Assembly: GCF_002079305.1 (NCBI RefSeq)
Contig: NZ_CP015039.1
Location: 2,774,001 to 2,838,000 of the forward strand
Source of the DNA: Rhodovulum sp. P5
Lineage (GTDB): Bacteria > Pseudomonadota > Alphaproteobacteria > Rhodobacterales > Rhodobacteraceae
Length of the DNA stretch: 64,000 bases
Direction: 5' to 3'
Shown here: one piece after another, positions 20,026 through 30,148 of the stretch
Numbering within the stretch: position 1 is the stretch's first letter
How the letters are laid out: each line of letters begins with the position of its first letter
Translations under genes and position numbers: made by a program
Notes under the pieces: generated by a model
Database searches by the model: none
What the model was told of the DNA's origin: nothing
Seen by the model: the letters and a program-made list of their open reading frames with translations, nothing else

Positions 20026-20664
20026 ATGCCGCAACCCGGAAATGCCACAAAAACCCGCCGTCGGGGCAAAGTTGCGTTAGGTAGCAACCTGCCTGCAACG
20101 TCCGGCGACTCATCTTCGACCTTGGCGCAGGCGCTTGTGGCCCTCGCAGACGAGTCGACCGATGTGACGCGAATCAGCCGATTCTACCGCACGCCCTGTG
20201 TGCCAGCGGGGGCGGGGCCCGATTTCGTGAACGCCGTCGCGGAAATCGACACCGTGCTCGATCCTGACGCGCTTTTGATGCGGCTGCATGAAATTGAGGC
20301 GTCGTTCGGACGGGAAAGGGCGACACGCTGGGCGCCCCGGACGCTGGACCTCGACCTGCTGGACCTGGGCGGGATGGTCCTGCCCGATGTGGCCATCCAG
20401 AGTGCGTGGCGCGCCTTGCCACCCGAACAGCAGTCCCGGCAGGCCCCCGATGACCTCATCCTGCCGCATCCGCGGCTTCAGGACCGGGCTTTCGTGCTGG
20501 TGCCGCTGGTGGAAATCGATCCCGACTGGGTTCATCCGGGCCTCATGCTGACGGCGCGTCAGTTGCTCGACCGGCTGCCGGAGGCCGAAAAGGCACCGAT
20601 TTGCCCGATTTCGCCGCCTTGGACAGGGCTGTCCGCCCTTGTCAAGTTCTTTCAGACCCAATAA
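20026..20664 (+). CDS. folK: 2-amino-4-hydroxy-6-hydroxymethyldihydropteridine diphosphokinase
   Basis: 212 residues. Transfers pyrophosphate from ATP to the pterin in folate synthesis. Family motifs: VALGSNL at the start of the domain, [22 protein letters not shown], and [16 protein letters not shown] containing the signature R-x-x-x-R-T-x-D-x-D-L. The ribosome site before ATG 20026 is weak. A slightly longer N-terminus (about 14 basic residues) and C-terminus than the minimal enzyme. First of the folK-rpoZ-rsh block. Confidence 0.94.
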   Translation: MPQPGNATKTRRRGKVALGSNLPATSGDSSSTLAQALVALADESTDVTRISRFYRTPCVPAGAGPDFVNAVAEIDTVLDPDALLMRLHEIEASFGRERATRWAPRTLDLDLLDLGGMVLPDVAIQSAWRALPPEQQSRQAPDDLILPHPRLQDRAFVLVPLVEIDPDWVHPGLMLTARQLLDRLPEAEKAPICPISPPWTGLSALVKFFQTQ

Positions 20665-20701
20665 GAAGGGGCTTCACACTCCCAATGTATCGGAGAGCTT
20701 C

Positions 20702-21058
20702 ATGGCCCGCGTGACGGTAGAAGATTGCGTTGACAAGGTTCCCAACCGGTTTGAACTGGTGATGCTGGCAGCCCATCGCGCACGCGAAATCGCGTCGGGC
20801 GGGGCGCTGACCATTGACCGCGACAATGACAAGAACCCCGTTGTCGCCCTGCGCGAGATCGCCGAGGAAACCCAGTCGACCGACGATTTGCGCGAACGCA
20901 TGATCGAGGCGCACCAGACCCAGATCGAGGTCGACGAACCGGAAGAAGACTCCATGGCGCTGCTCATGGGCGGTGGCGAGCCCGACAAGCCGGCAGAGGA
21001 CGACATGTCGGAAGAGAAATTGTTGCGCGCGCTCATGGAAGCGCAGGGTCAGAAGTAA
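20702..21058 (+). CDS. rpoZ: RNA polymerase omega subunit
   Basis: 118 residues. Binds and stabilises the beta' subunit and is part of a ppGpp site in proteobacterial RNA polymerase, fitting its place directly before rsh. The N-terminus [23 protein letters not shown] is the family signature, with RAREIASG following; the C-terminal third is acidic and variable. ATG 20702 has GGAGAG upstream. Confidence 0.95.
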   Translation: MARVTVEDCVDKVPNRFELVMLAAHRAREIASGGALTIDRDNDKNPVVALREIAEETQSTDDLRERMIEAHQTQIEVDEPEEDSMALLMGGGEPDKPAEDDMSEEKLLRALMEAQGQK

Positions 21059-21064
21059 ATGTGA

Positions 21065-21083
21065 GGGGGTGCCCCGCACCCCC
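21065..21083 (+). terminator. Hairpin between rpoZ and rsh
   Basis: Perfect 8-bp arms GGGGGTGC / GCACCCCC with a CCC loop inside the 45-bp gap. It could partly terminate or protect the rpoZ transcript end; no T tract follows. Confidence 0.4.
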
Positions 21084-21103
21084 CGTGGAAAGTTCGCGGT
21101 CCG

Positions 21104-23224
21104 ATGATCGATGTCGAAGACCTGATTTCTCTGGTCCGCAACTACAACCCCAAGACCAACGACGACCTGATCCGCCGCGCCTATGCCTATGGGCGCGAGA
21201 TGCATGCCGGGCAGTATCGCCGCTCCGGTGAAGAGTACTTTACCCACCCGGTTGCCGTGGCCGCGCTTCTGACCGAGCAGCGGCTGGACGATTCCACCAT
21301 CATCACGGCGCTGCTGCACGATACGATCGAGGATACCAAATCCACCTACAAGGAGATCGAGCGGCTGTTCGGCGCCGAGATCGCGGAACTGGTGGATGGC
21401 GTCACCAAGCTGACCAACCTGCAACTGTCCTCGACCGAGACCAAGCAGGCCGAGAACTTTCGCAAGCTGTTCATGGCGATGTCCAAGGACCTGCGGGTGA
21501 TCCTTGTGAAGCTTGCCGACCGGCTGCACAACATGCGCACGATCAAGTCGCTGCCGCAGGAAAAGCAGGTCCGAAAGAGCCACGAGACGATGGACATCTA
21601 TGCGCCGCTGGCCGGCCGGATGGGCATGCAGTGGATGCGCGAGGAACTGGAGGATCTGGCCTTCCGCGTGCTGAACCCCAAGGCGCGCAGTTCGATCATC
21701 CGCCGGTTCATAACCTTGCAGCGCGAAACCGGCGACGTCGTACAGAAGATCACGCAGGACATTCAGGCGGAGCTGGAGCGCGAGGGCATCAAGGCCGAGG
21801 TGTTCGGCCGCGCCAAGAAGCCCTATTCGATCTGGCGCAAGATGGAGGAAAAGGGCCAGGGCTTTTCCCGCCTGTCCGACATCTACGGCTTTCGCGTCAT
21901 CACGCAGAGCGAGGGCGACTGCTACCGCGTGCTGGGGGCAATCCACCAGCGCTGGCGGGCGGTGCCGGGACGGTTCAAGGACTATATCAGCCAGCCGAAA
22001 TCGAATGGCTACCGCTCGATCCAGACCACCGTGTCGGGGCGGGACGGCAAACGGGTGGAGGTTCAGATCCGCACCCGCCAGATGCACGAGGTGGCCGAGG
22101 CCGGCGTGGCGGCGCACTGGTCCTATCGCGATGGGGTCCGGGCGGAAAACCCCTTTGCGGTCGACCCGGCAAAATGGCTCGCCTCGCTGACGGAACGGTT
22201 CGAGAATGCCGAGGATCACGACGAGTTTCTCGAACATGTCAAGCTGGAGATGTATTCCGACCAGGTCTTCTGCTTCACGCCGAAGGGAGATGTGGTGAAA
22301 CTGCCCAAGGGGGCGACGCCCCTTGATTACGCTTATTCCATCCATACGCGGATCGGCGATTCCTGCGTGGGGGCCAAGGTGGACGGGATGCGCGTGCCGC
22401 TCTGGACCCGGCTGAAGAACGGCCAGTCGGTGGAAATCATCACCGCCGAGGGGCAGCGCCCGCAGGCCACGTGGATCGACATCGTTGTGACCGGGCGCGC
22501 CAAGGCCGCGATCCGCAAGTCGCTGCGCGAGGAAGACCGGGAACGCTATATCAAGCTGGGCCGGGAACTGGCGCGGGTGGCCTTCGACCATGTCGGCAAG
22601 AAAGCCAGCGAAAAGGCGCTCAGAACCGCGGCCAAACGGTTCGGGCTTCCGGACGGGGCGGAAATTCTGGCCCGGCTGGGCAGTGCCGAACTCCGCGCCC
22701 AGGACGTGGTCGAGGCGCTTTATCCCGAACTGGCCAAGACCACCGGGGACGAGATCGATGCGGCACGCGCGGTCGTGGGCCTGTCTCCGGAGCAGTCCTT
22801 TACCCGCGCGCCCTGTTGCCAGCCCGTCCCGGGCGAACGCATCGTGGGCATCACCTATCGCGGGCGTGGCGTGATCGTGCACGCCATCGACTGCCCCGTT
22901 CTGGAGAAGTTCGAGGAACAGCCCGACCGATGGGTCGATCTGCACTGGCATTCGGGGCGCCACCCGGCGGTGCATACCGTGGGGTTCAGCCTGACGATCC
23001 GGAACGATGCCGGTGTCCTTGGGCGAATCTGCACCCTGATCGGAGAGCAGAAGGCCAATATCTCGGATCTGGAATTTGCCGACAAAAAGCCTGATTTTTA
23101 TCGTTTGCTGGTGCAAGTTGACTTGCGAGACGTCGAACATCTGCACACTGTGATGACGGCCCTTGAGGCCGAGAGCGATGTCGCCGAGATAAAGAGATAC
23201 CGCAACCCGGAACGTTCCCCCTGA
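21104..23224 (+). CDS. rsh: Bifunctional (p)ppGpp synthetase/hydrolase (Rsh)
   Basis: 706 residues. Makes and degrades the stringent-response alarmone. The HD hydrolase domain is intact (HDTIED at 72-77), so hydrolysis should work. The synthetase domain follows with GFSRLSDIYGFRVI and SQPKSNGYRSIQTT at roughly 250-320. Then TGS (VFCFTPKGDVVKLPKGATPLDYAY), a helical/zinc-finger region with paired Cys in RAPCCQPVPGE, and a C-terminal ACT domain (SLTIRNDAGVLGRICTLIGE). Alphaproteobacteria usually have a single such enzyme. Downstream of rpoZ by 45 bp and followed by DUF2062 and pdxJ. Confidence 0.96.
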   Translation: MIDVEDLISLVRNYNPKTNDDLIRRAYAYGREMHAGQYRRSGEEYFTHPVAVAALLTEQRLDDSTIITALLHDTIEDTKSTYKEIERLFGAEIAELVDGVTKLTNLQLSSTETKQAENFRKLFMAMSKDLRVILVKLADRLHNMRTIKSLPQEKQVRKSHETMDIYAPLAGRMGMQWMREELEDLAFRVLNPKARSSIIRRFITLQRETGDVVQKITQDIQAELEREGIKAEVFGRAKKPYSIWRKMEEKGQGFSRLSDIYGFRVITQSEGDCYRVLGAIHQRWRAVPGRFKDYISQPKSNGYRSIQTTVSGRDGKRVEVQIRTRQMHEVAEAGVAAHWSYRDGVRAENPFAVDPAKWLASLTERFENAEDHDEFLEHVKLEMYSDQVFCFTPKGDVVKLPKGATPLDYAYSIHTRIGDSCVGAKVDGMRVPLWTRLKNGQSVEIITAEGQRPQATWIDIVVTGRAKAAIRKSLREEDRERYIKLGRELARVAFDHVGKKASEKALRTAAKRFGLPDGAEILARLGSAELRAQDVVEALYPELAKTTGDEIDAARAVVGLSPEQSFTRAPCCQPVPGERIVGITYRGRGVIVHAIDCPVLEKFEEQPDRWVDLHWHSGRHPAVHTVGFSLTIRNDAGVLGRICTLIGEQKANISDLEFADKKPDFYRLLVQVDLRDVEHLHTVMTALEAESDVAEIKRYRNPERSP

Positions 23225-23252
23225 GGCGCGTCCGAAACCGAAGGTGACCGGC

Positions 23253-23930
23253 TTGGTTTTCAAGCGCCGCGACAAGAGGAACGTCCAGCAGATCGTCATC
23301 GACAGCGTGTATCCGCGCGGCGGCTGGGGACGGGCATTCTATTATATCACGCATCGCGTGCGCCGCCTGCCGGACACGCCCGAGCGGATCGCACGCGGGA
23401 TTGCGGCGGGTATCTTTGTGACCTTCACACCGTTCTATGGGCTGCATTTCTTCCTTGCCGCGATCCTGGCGCGGTCGATGCGCGGCAACATCTTCGCGGC
23501 GCTGATATCGACCCTTTTCGGCAATCCGCTGACCTATGTGCCGATCGGGATCGTCTCTCTCAAGACAGGCCATTTCCTGATGGGGACGGAGTTCGACGAG
23601 AGCATGAATACCTCCCTCGTCGCCAAGTTCGCCGGGGCGGCCTCGGATCTTCAGCACAACCTGATCGCGCTGTTCACCCGTGCCGACGCCAACTGGGCGC
23701 AGCTTGCACAGTTCAACAACGAGGTCTTTCTGCCCTATATGATCGGTGGGATCTTGCCGGGAGTGGTCGCGGCGGGCACGGCGTACTATCTGTCGGTGCC
23801 TGTGATCCGCGCCTATCAGAACCGGCGCAAAGGGCGGCTCAAGGAAAAACTGGCTGAGTTGGGACACAAGGCGGGAAGCCGGGCGGTGCCGGTCCCAAAG
23901 TCCGTAAAAAGGCAAGGATGTCGAACATGA
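23253..23930 (+). CDS. DUF2062 domain membrane protein
   Basis: 225 residues. DUF2062 core: [24 protein letters not shown], then [22 protein letters not shown], with three or four hydrophobic segments and a basic tail. TTG 23253 gives the common family start (MVFKRRD) with AAGG upstream; GTG 23244 is the alternative. Its TGA overlaps the pdxJ ATG (ATGA), so pdxJ is translationally coupled. Function unknown. Confidence 0.88.
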   Translation: MVFKRRDKRNVQQIVIDSVYPRGGWGRAFYYITHRVRRLPDTPERIARGIAAGIFVTFTPFYGLHFFLAAILARSMRGNIFAALISTLFGNPLTYVPIGIVSLKTGHFLMGTEFDESMNTSLVAKFAGAASDLQHNLIALFTRADANWAQLAQFNNEVFLPYMIGGILPGVVAAGTAYYLSVPVIRAYQNRRKGRLKEKLAELGHKAGSRAVPVPKSVKRQGCRT

Positions 23931-24670
23931 CCGGAAAGCTGCGTCTGGGTGTGAATATCGACCACGTGGCCACCGTGCGCAACGCGCGCGGCTCGGCCTA
24001 TCCCGACCCGGTGCGCGCGGCGAAGCTGGCCGAAGAGGCCGGTGCCGACGGGATCACCGCCCATCTGCGGGAGGACCGCCGCCACATCTCGGACGCCGAT
24101 ATCGACGGCTTGATGGAAAGCCTGACGGTGCCGTTGAATCTTGAAATGGCGGCCACGGACGAGATGCAGGCGATTGCCCTGCGCCACAAGCCGCATGCGG
24201 TCTGCATCGTGCCCGAGAAGCGGGAGGAGCGGACGACCGAAGGCGGGCTTGAGGTGGCGAAGGACGAGAACCGCCTTGCCCATTTCATCGCACCGCTGCG
24301 CGACGCCGGCTGCCGCGTGTCGATCTTCATCGCCGCCGATCCCGTGCAGGTGGAGGCTGCCGCGCGGATCGGCGCCGCTGTGGTGGAACTGCACACCGGT
24401 GCCTATTGTGACCTGCATGCCGAGGGGCGTTTCGAGGAACGCGACGCCGAATTGCAGCGTCTGCGCGAGATGTCGGCATATGCCCACGGGCTTGGGCTGG
24501 AGGTGCATGCGGGCCACGGCCTGACCTATGACACCGTCGGCCCCGTCGCGGCCTTTCCCGAGGTGCGCGAACTCAATATCGGCCATTTCCTGATCGGGGA
24601 GGCGATCTTTCGCGGTTTGACCCCCGCCATTGCCGAGATGCGGCGGTTGATGGACGTGGCGCGGGACTGA
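23927..24670 (+). CDS. pdxJ: Pyridoxine 5'-phosphate synthase
   Basis: 247 residues, TIM barrel. Condenses 3-amino-2-oxopropyl phosphate with deoxyxylulose 5-phosphate in vitamin B6 synthesis. [26 protein letters not shown], and [14 protein letters not shown] hold the conserved His, Arg and Glu residues. ATG 23927 is chosen over 23918 because AAGGA lies 8 nt upstream and it overlaps the DUF2062 stop. Ended by a strong hairpin. Confidence 0.95.
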   Translation: MTGKLRLGVNIDHVATVRNARGSAYPDPVRAAKLAEEAGADGITAHLREDRRHISDADIDGLMESLTVPLNLEMAATDEMQAIALRHKPHAVCIVPEKREERTTEGGLEVAKDENRLAHFIAPLRDAGCRVSIFIAADPVQVEAAARIGAAVVELHTGAYCDLHAEGRFEERDAELQRLREMSAYAHGLGLEVHAGHGLTYDTVGPVAAFPEVRELNIGHFLIGEAIFRGLTPAIAEMRRLMDVARD

Positions 24671-24683
24671 ACGCGCCCATACG

Positions 24684-24716
24684 AAAAAGGGGTGGCCCAT
24701 GGGCCACCCCTTTCTT
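24684..24716. terminator. Bidirectional terminator after pdxJ
   Basis: Perfect arms of 14 bp centred on CCATGG (24686-24713), preceded by AAAAA and followed by TTTCTT. It separates pdxJ from the convergent VPLPA-CTERM gene and should act in both directions. Confidence 0.8.
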
Positions 24717-24736
24717 ATGTAAGATAAAGTGCAGGC

Positions 24737-25255
24737 TCACGCCTTGCGGCGACGCCTCAGAAGGCCCAACAGGGCGAGCCCCGATGCTGCAAGCGGCAGC
24801 CCGGCAGGCAGTGGAACGGCACTTGCCGGGGCCGTCACGAAGGTGCCTGAAAAGGTTGTCCCCTGTGTCACCGGCCCCTCGTCAAAGGTAAACAGGATGG
24901 AGTCCGTCGTGAAGGTCACCACAGTGTTGGCCATTTGCGAAAACAGACCGCTGAACCCGATGAGGTCCTCATCCCCCGAGAAGTCAAGCCCGGTCAGTGC
25001 CCACGAGGTGGCACCGAAAGTCGGGAAGTCGCCGATGGTTGTCACCAAGAGTTCATCGCCACCAAGACCGGCATCCAAATCCCATTCGACGTTGCCGACC
25101 GTGAAGTCGACGCCTGCGCCGACAGTTGCCGTGGAAGAGAAGCTGATGTCGTCAATGATCAGCGTAACCTCATCGCCGGTGAGCGTCGCGGCCTGCGCTG
25201 CGCCTGTTATCACGACCAACGCTGCAGATGCGGCGAAATTCTTGAATGTGTTCAT
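24737..25255 (-). CDS. Secreted protein with VPLPA-CTERM sorting tail
   Basis: 172 residues. Signal peptide 1-23 (ASAALVVITGAAQA), an acidic, Ser/Thr/Gly-rich beta-type middle without cysteines, and a C-terminal tail of VPLPAGLPLA, a hydrophobic helix and LRRRRKA. That tripartite tail is the VPLPA-CTERM signal, processed in relatives by an exosortase (EpsH/XrtD type), which is not in this window. A TTGACA at 25311-25316 on this strand may be its -35 box. Function of the mature domain unknown. Confidence 0.8.
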   Translation of the reverse strand: MNTFKNFAASAALVVITGAAQAATLTGDEVTLIIDDISFSSTATVGAGVDFTVGNVEWDLDAGLGGDELLVTTIGDFPTFGATSWALTGLDFSGDEDLIGFSGLFSQMANTVVTFTTDSILFTFDEGPVTQGTTFSGTFVTAPASAVPLPAGLPLAASGLALLGLLRRRRKA

Positions 25256-25424
25256 TTTGTTCCCCTTTCCCCGATTGTAATAGTTCTATGCTGTCGCTGG
25301 GCGAGTGACCTGTCAACGATTTCCGCCGGTCGAAGGCCCAATTCATCCGTGGGCTATATGGAGACTACAACGCTCAGATCGTGACACGCTTTTTGATTGA
25401 AACGGCCCAACAATAAGCTTGCGC

Positions 25425-25892
25425 TTAGTACTCCTCCGCCTCGTTGGCCTTGGCCGCGCGTTCCAGCCGCCACGCGCTGAACCGGTCGGTGGGGTCCAGT
25501 TCGAAGGCCTTGTCCAGATAGGGTTGGCCGGTGTCGAAATCCCCCAGACGCATGTGGCAATAGGCCAGCGCGATCAGCGCCTGCAGGTAGAGGCCCGGGG
25601 CCAGTTCAGCCTCGCTGAACGGGGCGTCGTCGGGGCGGACCGCGTGGAAATCGGACGCGATGTTCAGCCGTTGTGCGGCCAGCGACAGGATCACCTCGGC
25701 CTGCGGCACGGCCTTTTCGAACTGATGCGTATAGAAATAGAAGCGGTAAGCGCCAAGGCGGACGTCAAGATCATGGGGCGCGGCGGCCAGTGCGGCCTCG
25801 ACCGCGCGGGCGGTGCCCTCGGGGTCGGAGCGGGCGCCCGGCGCGTTCGCCAGTATTTCATAGGCTTCGCTGGCCATGTCTTCGAGGGCCAT
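25425..25892 (-). CDS. TPR-like protein
   Basis: 155 residues, no signal peptide. Helical repeats resemble tetratricopeptide motifs: RLGAYRFYFYTHQFEKAVPQAE, LIALAYCHMRLGDFDTGQPYLDKAFELDPTDRF-type blocks (the latter pattern A..Y...GD...A...LDP is TPR-like). Probably a protein-interaction scaffold. ATG 25892 has GGAG about 10 nt upstream. The 294 bp between this gene and acpS show nothing I can support. Confidence 0.7.
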   Translation of the reverse strand: MALEDMASEAYEILANAPGARSDPEGTARAVEAALAAAPHDLDVRLGAYRFYFYTHQFEKAVPQAEVILSLAAQRLNIASDFHAVRPDDAPFSEAELAPGLYLQALIALAYCHMRLGDFDTGQPYLDKAFELDPTDRFSAWRLERAAKANEAEEY

Positions 25893-26186
25893 GGGGCAGG
25901 CTCCGTTTCCGATTGCGTGTCGTGGGAGGATGCGACCACGACACGCGGCTGGCAAGATCGGCAAGGCAGGGTATTTGCCTGCGGCGGCCCGGTGGCGTAA
26001 ATGCGGGCTGTCGATGGAAAAGGAGGCAGCCTTGCAGGCGATATCCGTGGAACCAGGTGCCGCAGTCGAGGGGCCGGCGGAAGCGCGGGCTCCCGCCCGT
26101 CGTTGCCGCTGTCGCGGCGCCTTCCGTTGGGCCGGGCAGCGGTGCCTGCGGCCCCGCTGCGGCGCTGCCGGGCGGAGGGCGCGCGC

Positions 26187-26588
26187 ATGATCCTGGGTAT
26201 CGGCACCGATCTGGCCAATATCGACCGCATTCAGGCGACGCTTGACCGGTTCGGGGAGCGGTTCCTGACCCGTGTCTTCACCGACACGGAACAGGCCAAG
26301 GCCGAACGCCGCGCCGACAAGGCGGGCACCTATGCCAAGCGCTGGGCGGCCAAGGAAGCCTGTTCCAAGGCGCTGGGCACCGGGTTGCGCATGGGGATTT
26401 CCTGGAAGGACATGGCGGTCAGCAATCTTGAAACCGGCCAGCCGGTGATGCAGGTGACCGGTTGGGCGGCGGAACGGCTGGCCGCGATGACGCCCGAAGG
26501 CCACGAGGCCATGATCCATGTCACCCTGACCGACGACCACCCCTGGGCGCAGGCTTTCGTCGTGATCGAGGCGCGGCCAAAGACCTGA
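26187..26588 (+). CDS. acpS: Holo-[acyl-carrier-protein] synthase
   Basis: 133 residues. Transfers phosphopantetheine from CoA to [17 protein letters not shown] with Asp8 and [16 protein letters not shown] with the conserved Glu are the two Mg-binding motifs. ATG 26187 follows GGAGG with 8-9 nt spacing. Starts the acpS-lepB-rnc run that continues, after a J-domain gene on the other strand, with era and recO. Confidence 0.95.
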   Translation: MILGIGTDLANIDRIQATLDRFGERFLTRVFTDTEQAKAERRADKAGTYAKRWAAKEACSKALGTGLRMGISWKDMAVSNLETGQPVMQVTGWAAERLAAMTPEGHEAMIHVTLTDDHPWAQAFVVIEARPKT

Positions 26589-26671
26589 TCGGGACCAGCG
26601 CGTCGCCTTGACACCCACACCCCGCCCAAGCATGAAGCGGGGGCAATTCCCCCAAGCACAGGGCCGGGCAA

Positions 26672-27463
26672 ATGGCAAAGACGGATGAGAAGAAGGCCGA
26701 CGGCCTTTGGGAGACGGTCAAGACGATCTTCTGGGCGCTCCTGATCGCGGGCGTGTTCCGCACGGTGTTCTTCCAACCCTTCTGGATCCCGTCGGGCAGC
26801 ATGAAGGACACGCTTCTGGTCGGCGACTTCCTGTTCGTCAACAAGATGGCCTATGGCTATTCGCGCTATTCCTGCCCGTTTTCCATGTGCCCGTTCGAGG
26901 GGCGGTTGTTCTTCTCGGAGCCCGAGCGTGGCGACGTGGTCGTCTTCCGCCACCCGGTCAACGGGTCGGACTTCATCAAGCGCCTGATCGGCCTGCCGGG
27001 CGACCGGATCCAGATGAAGGACGGGCAGCTTTACATCAACGATGCCCCGGTCAAGGTGGAACCCGCCGGCGTGTTCGAGGAAACCTATCGCCGGCAGGGG
27101 CCGGGCGGTTATTTCCCGCAATGCGAAAACGCCCCGGTGGGCGAGGGCGGCACCTGCAAGAAATCCCGGTTCACCGAAACCCTGCCCAATGGTGTCAGCC
27201 ACGACATCCTGAACATCCGCGACGGGTTCTTTTCGGATAACACGCCGATCTTCACCGTTCCCAAGGGGCAGTACTTCTTCATGGGCGACAACCGCGACAA
27301 CAGCCAGGACAGCCGCTACGCGCGCGCCAATGGCGGGGTCGGGTTCGTGCCGGCGGAAAACCTGATCGGCCGCGCCGACCGGGTGATGTTCTCCTCTGCC
27401 GGACGGTCGCTGTTCTTCGTCTGGACGTGGCGGGCCGACCGCTTCTTCAAGGCTGTCGATTGA
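26672..27463 (+). CDS. lepB: Signal peptidase I
   Basis: 263 residues. One N-terminal membrane segment ([17 protein letters not shown]) then the periplasmic domain. Catalytic Ser43 in PSGSM and Lys103 in [12 protein letters not shown] form the Ser-Lys dyad; [14 protein letters not shown] is the conserved box E. The rnc TTG start overlaps its stop. Confidence 0.95.
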   Translation: MAKTDEKKADGLWETVKTIFWALLIAGVFRTVFFQPFWIPSGSMKDTLLVGDFLFVNKMAYGYSRYSCPFSMCPFEGRLFFSEPERGDVVVFRHPVNGSDFIKRLIGLPGDRIQMKDGQLYINDAPVKVEPAGVFEETYRRQGPGGYFPQCENAPVGEGGTCKKSRFTETLPNGVSHDILNIRDGFFSDNTPIFTVPKGQYFFMGDNRDNSQDSRYARANGGVGFVPAENLIGRADRVMFSSAGRSLFFVWTWRADRFFKAVD

Positions 27464-28143
27464 AACTGTCTGCCGAAGTCGCGGCCTTTTCCCGACGGCT
27501 GGGGCATGAGTTCGCCCGGCCGGAGCTTCTGTCGCGCGCGCTGACGCATTCGTCGTTGTCGAGCCCGACGCGGCCCGACAACCAGCGCCTGGAATTCCTC
27601 GGCGACCGGGTGCTGGGCCTTGTCATGGCCGAGGCGCTCTTGCAGGCCGACCCGAAGGCAAGCGAGGGTCAACTCGCGCCGCGCTTCAACGCGCTTGTGC
27701 GGCGAGAGACCTGCGCAGCCGTCGCCCGGGAAATCGGCTTGGGCGATGTGCTGAAGCTGGGCCGGTCAGAGATGCTGTCGGGCGGACGGCGGAAAGAGGC
27801 GCTTCTGGCCGACGGAATGGAGGCGGTGATCGCCGCGGTTTATCGCGATGCCGGGTTCGAGGTGGCCCGGGATCTGGTGCTTCGCCTGTGGGGCGACCGG
27901 ATCGAGACGGTGAAGACCGATGCGCGCGACGCCAAGACCGCCTTGCAGGAATGGGCGCAGGCCCGCGGTTTGCCGCCGCCAACCTATACCGAGATCAGCC
28001 GCGACGGGCCCGATCACGCGCCCGTCTTCACCATCAGCGCCCGGCTTGAGAGTGGCGAGGAAGCACGCGCGACCGCCGGGGCCAAGCGGCAGGCCGAGCA
28101 GGCAGCGGCCTCGGCGCTTCTGAAGCGTATCAAGGGCGACTAG
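27460..28143 (+). CDS. rnc: Ribonuclease III
   Basis: 227 residues. Cleaves double-stranded RNA, including rRNA precursors. The nuclease signature is [13 protein letters not shown], with the second acidic site in [18 protein letters not shown]; the C-terminal dsRNA-binding domain starts near [14 protein letters not shown] and ends with [17 protein letters not shown]. The TTG start overlaps the lepB stop (TTGA). Upstream readings overlap lepB and are rejected. Confidence 0.94.
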   Translation: MKLSAEVAAFSRRLGHEFARPELLSRALTHSSLSSPTRPDNQRLEFLGDRVLGLVMAEALLQADPKASEGQLAPRFNALVRRETCAAVAREIGLGDVLKLGRSEMLSGGRRKEALLADGMEAVIAAVYRDAGFEVARDLVLRLWGDRIETVKTDARDAKTALQEWAQARGLPPPTYTEISRDGPDHAPVFTISARLESGEEARATAGAKRQAEQAAASALLKRIKGD

Positions 28144-28167
28144 GTCTCTCAGCCGATCTTCCGCGGC

Positions 28168-28725
28168 TCAGGCGACCAGCAGGGTGCGCTTCTCGGGGGC
28201 CGGTTCCATGATGCGCCGTGCATGTTCGAACCGGCCGGCTACGGTAAAGGCGGTCTTCCGTGCCGCGGCGCGGCGTGCGGCCTCTGCCTGCCGAAGTGCC
28301 TCGGCCTTGCGCGCGGCTTCGGCTTGGCGGGCGGCCTCTGCCTGTTTCGCAGCCTCGGCACGGCGGGCGGCGTCCTTGCGGCGCTGCTCTTCCTCGCGCC
28401 GGGCGGCTTCCTGCTGGCGACGCTCCTCTTCTCGGCGGTCTGCCTCGGCCCTGCGGGCGGCTTCGGCACGGCGGGCGGCCTCTTGCCGGTGGCGTTCGAG
28501 CGTGTCGTCTGCGGTGGTCTTTCCCTCTGCCCTGTGGGCGCGCACCTTGTCATAGGCGTCGTTCAGCGTTGCCAGTTTGCGCGTTGCCCCTTCGACATCG
28601 CCGCGCACCACGTCGGGGTGGTATCGGCGCACCAGCTTCAGCCACGCCTTGCGGATCGTCTTGAAATCGTCCTGTGGCGATACGCCGAGGATTGCATAGG
28701 CGGCTGTGGGAACGGAGCGGGACAT
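28168..28725 (-). CDS. J-domain protein with long charged helix
   Basis: 185 residues. Residues ~10-65 are a DnaJ J-domain with HPD in RRYHPDVV, so it should stimulate an Hsp70. Residues ~75-165 are an Ala/Glu/Arg repeat (units such as RRAEAA and RQAEAA) predicted to be a long single alpha-helix or coiled coil, like the shaft of TolA. No zinc or substrate-binding domain of classic DnaJ is present. ATG 28725 follows AGGAAGAGG; the reading from 28806 adds unconserved sequence. Confidence 0.85.
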   Translation of the reverse strand: MSRSVPTAAYAILGVSPQDDFKTIRKAWLKLVRRYHPDVVRGDVEGATRKLATLNDAYDKVRAHRAEGKTTADDTLERHRQEAARRAEAARRAEADRREEERRQQEAARREEEQRRKDAARRAEAAKQAEAARQAEAARKAEALRQAEAARRAAARKTAFTVAGRFEHARRIMEPAPEKRTLLVA

Positions 28726-28964
28726 CGGGCACCTCTTCCTGTCAAGGCTTCCGTCTCTGTGCGGCTCGGCTCCCGTCGTCGCCGCAATTTGGACAAAATG
28801 AGTCATAACTTTGACGAAAGCTTATCGGAAGTCACATTCTTGCCCGAAAGTTAACGCGCGCCCGCCGGAATGCCGTCCGCACTGCCGTCAGGCAAGGCTG
28901 ACTGAAGCTGTGGTCTTGGTCCGGGAAATGGGCTAGAGAGCCGCGTTGTCAGAAGGAGTGGCCC

Positions 28965-29870
28965 ATGACGCGCGCCGGTTTCGTTGCCCTGATCGGAGAG
29001 CCCAACGCAGGCAAGTCGACCCTGCTGAACCGCATGGTGGGCGCGAAGGTGTCTATCGTGACGCACAAGGTGCAGACCACGCGCACGCGTATTCGCGGCG
29101 TGGCACTTGAGGGCGAAAGCCAGATTGTCTTTGTCGACACGCCGGGGCTGTTTCGTCCGCGCCGGAGGCTGGATCGCGCGATGGTCGCCGCCGCATGGGG
29201 CGGCGCGGCGGACGCCGATATCGTTGTGCTGATGGTCGAGGCGCATCGCGGGCGGACCGACGGGGTGGATGCCATCCTGAACGCACTGAAGGAGCGGGAA
29301 ACCGAGGGCCAGACCGTGGCGCTGGCGATCAACAAGATCGACCGGGTGAAGGCCGAGGCGCTGCTGGCCCTGTCGGCGGATCTGAACGAGGCCTATCCAT
29401 TCGCGAAGACCTTCATGATCTCGGCCGAAAAGGGCTATGGCGTGGACGACCTGCGCAGCTGGCTGGCCGAGACGCTGCCCGAGGGGCCCTGGCTCTACCC
29501 CGAGGACCAGATCGCCGATCTGCCGATGCGGATGATCGCGGCCGAGATCACGCGGGAGAAGCTGACGCTCCGCCTGCATCAGGAACTGCCCTACCAGTTG
29601 ACGGTGGAAACCGAGGGCTGGCAGGACCGCAAGGATGGCTCCACCCGGATCGATCAGGTGATTTACGTCGCCCGTGACGGGCACAAGGGCATCGTGCTGG
29701 GCCACAAGGGCGATACGGTGAAGGCCATCGGCCAGGCCGCGCGGGTTGAGATCGCGGAGTTTCTCGACCGGCCCGTGCACCTATTCCTGCAGGTCAAGGT
29801 GCGGCCCGGCTGGCTGGAAGAGGCCGAACGTTATTCCGAGATGGGGCTGGATTTCCGCGACGGGGACTGA
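28965..29870 (+). CDS. era: GTPase Era
   Basis: 301 residues. Ribosome assembly GTPase that binds 16S rRNA. G1 is GEPNAGKST at 11-19, G3 is DTPG, G4 is NKID, then a C-terminal KH domain (HKGIVLGHKGDTVKAIG). Its last 40 bp overlap the 3' end of the convergent 80-residue gene. Confidence 0.96.
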   Translation: MTRAGFVALIGEPNAGKSTLLNRMVGAKVSIVTHKVQTTRTRIRGVALEGESQIVFVDTPGLFRPRRRLDRAMVAAAWGGAADADIVVLMVEAHRGRTDGVDAILNALKERETEGQTVALAINKIDRVKAEALLALSADLNEAYPFAKTFMISAEKGYGVDDLRSWLAETLPEGPWLYPEDQIADLPMRMIAAEITREKLTLRLHQELPYQLTVETEGWQDRKDGSTRIDQVIYVARDGHKGIVLGHKGDTVKAIGQAARVEIAEFLDRPVHLFLQVKVRPGWLEEAERYSEMGLDFRDGD

Positions 29871-30073
29871 TCCTCGGGCACGCCGGGCAGCCGGTTGAAG
29901 AAATACCGCAGGATCAGCCAGTAAAGCGCCGCGCAGGCAAAGAGGTTGGACATCAACATCAGCATCATCACGAAGGCATTGCGCGCAACTCCGGTGACCA
30001 CGATGAGGTCGATCAGAAGGGCAAACCCGAAGGTGACCAGTGCAAGCGGCGGGATTGCGGGGCGGTCGGACAT
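29831..30073 (-). CDS. Small two-helix membrane protein
   Basis: 80 residues with two hydrophobic helices (LALVTFGFALLIDLIVVTGVA and MLMLMSNLFACAALYWLIL) and a polar C-terminus. Start ATG 30073 has GAGGAGG upstream, strong support for translation. No family recognised. The 3' end lies antisense over the last 40 bp of era. Confidence 0.65.
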   Translation of the reverse strand: MSDRPAIPPLALVTFGFALLIDLIVVTGVARNAFVMMLMLMSNLFACAALYWLILRYFFNRLPGVPEDQSPSRKSSPISE

Positions 30074-30148
30074 GGTGCGGCCTCCTCTGCTGTGGCGTAG
30101 CGAAGACCCTAGCACGCGCCGCGCCGTGCGCCAGCGCAGAGGTGCCGC

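Noticed and set aside
20642..23299. 885-codon minus-strand frame
   Set aside because: It covers rpoZ and rsh, both clearly coding on the plus strand, and shows no domain.
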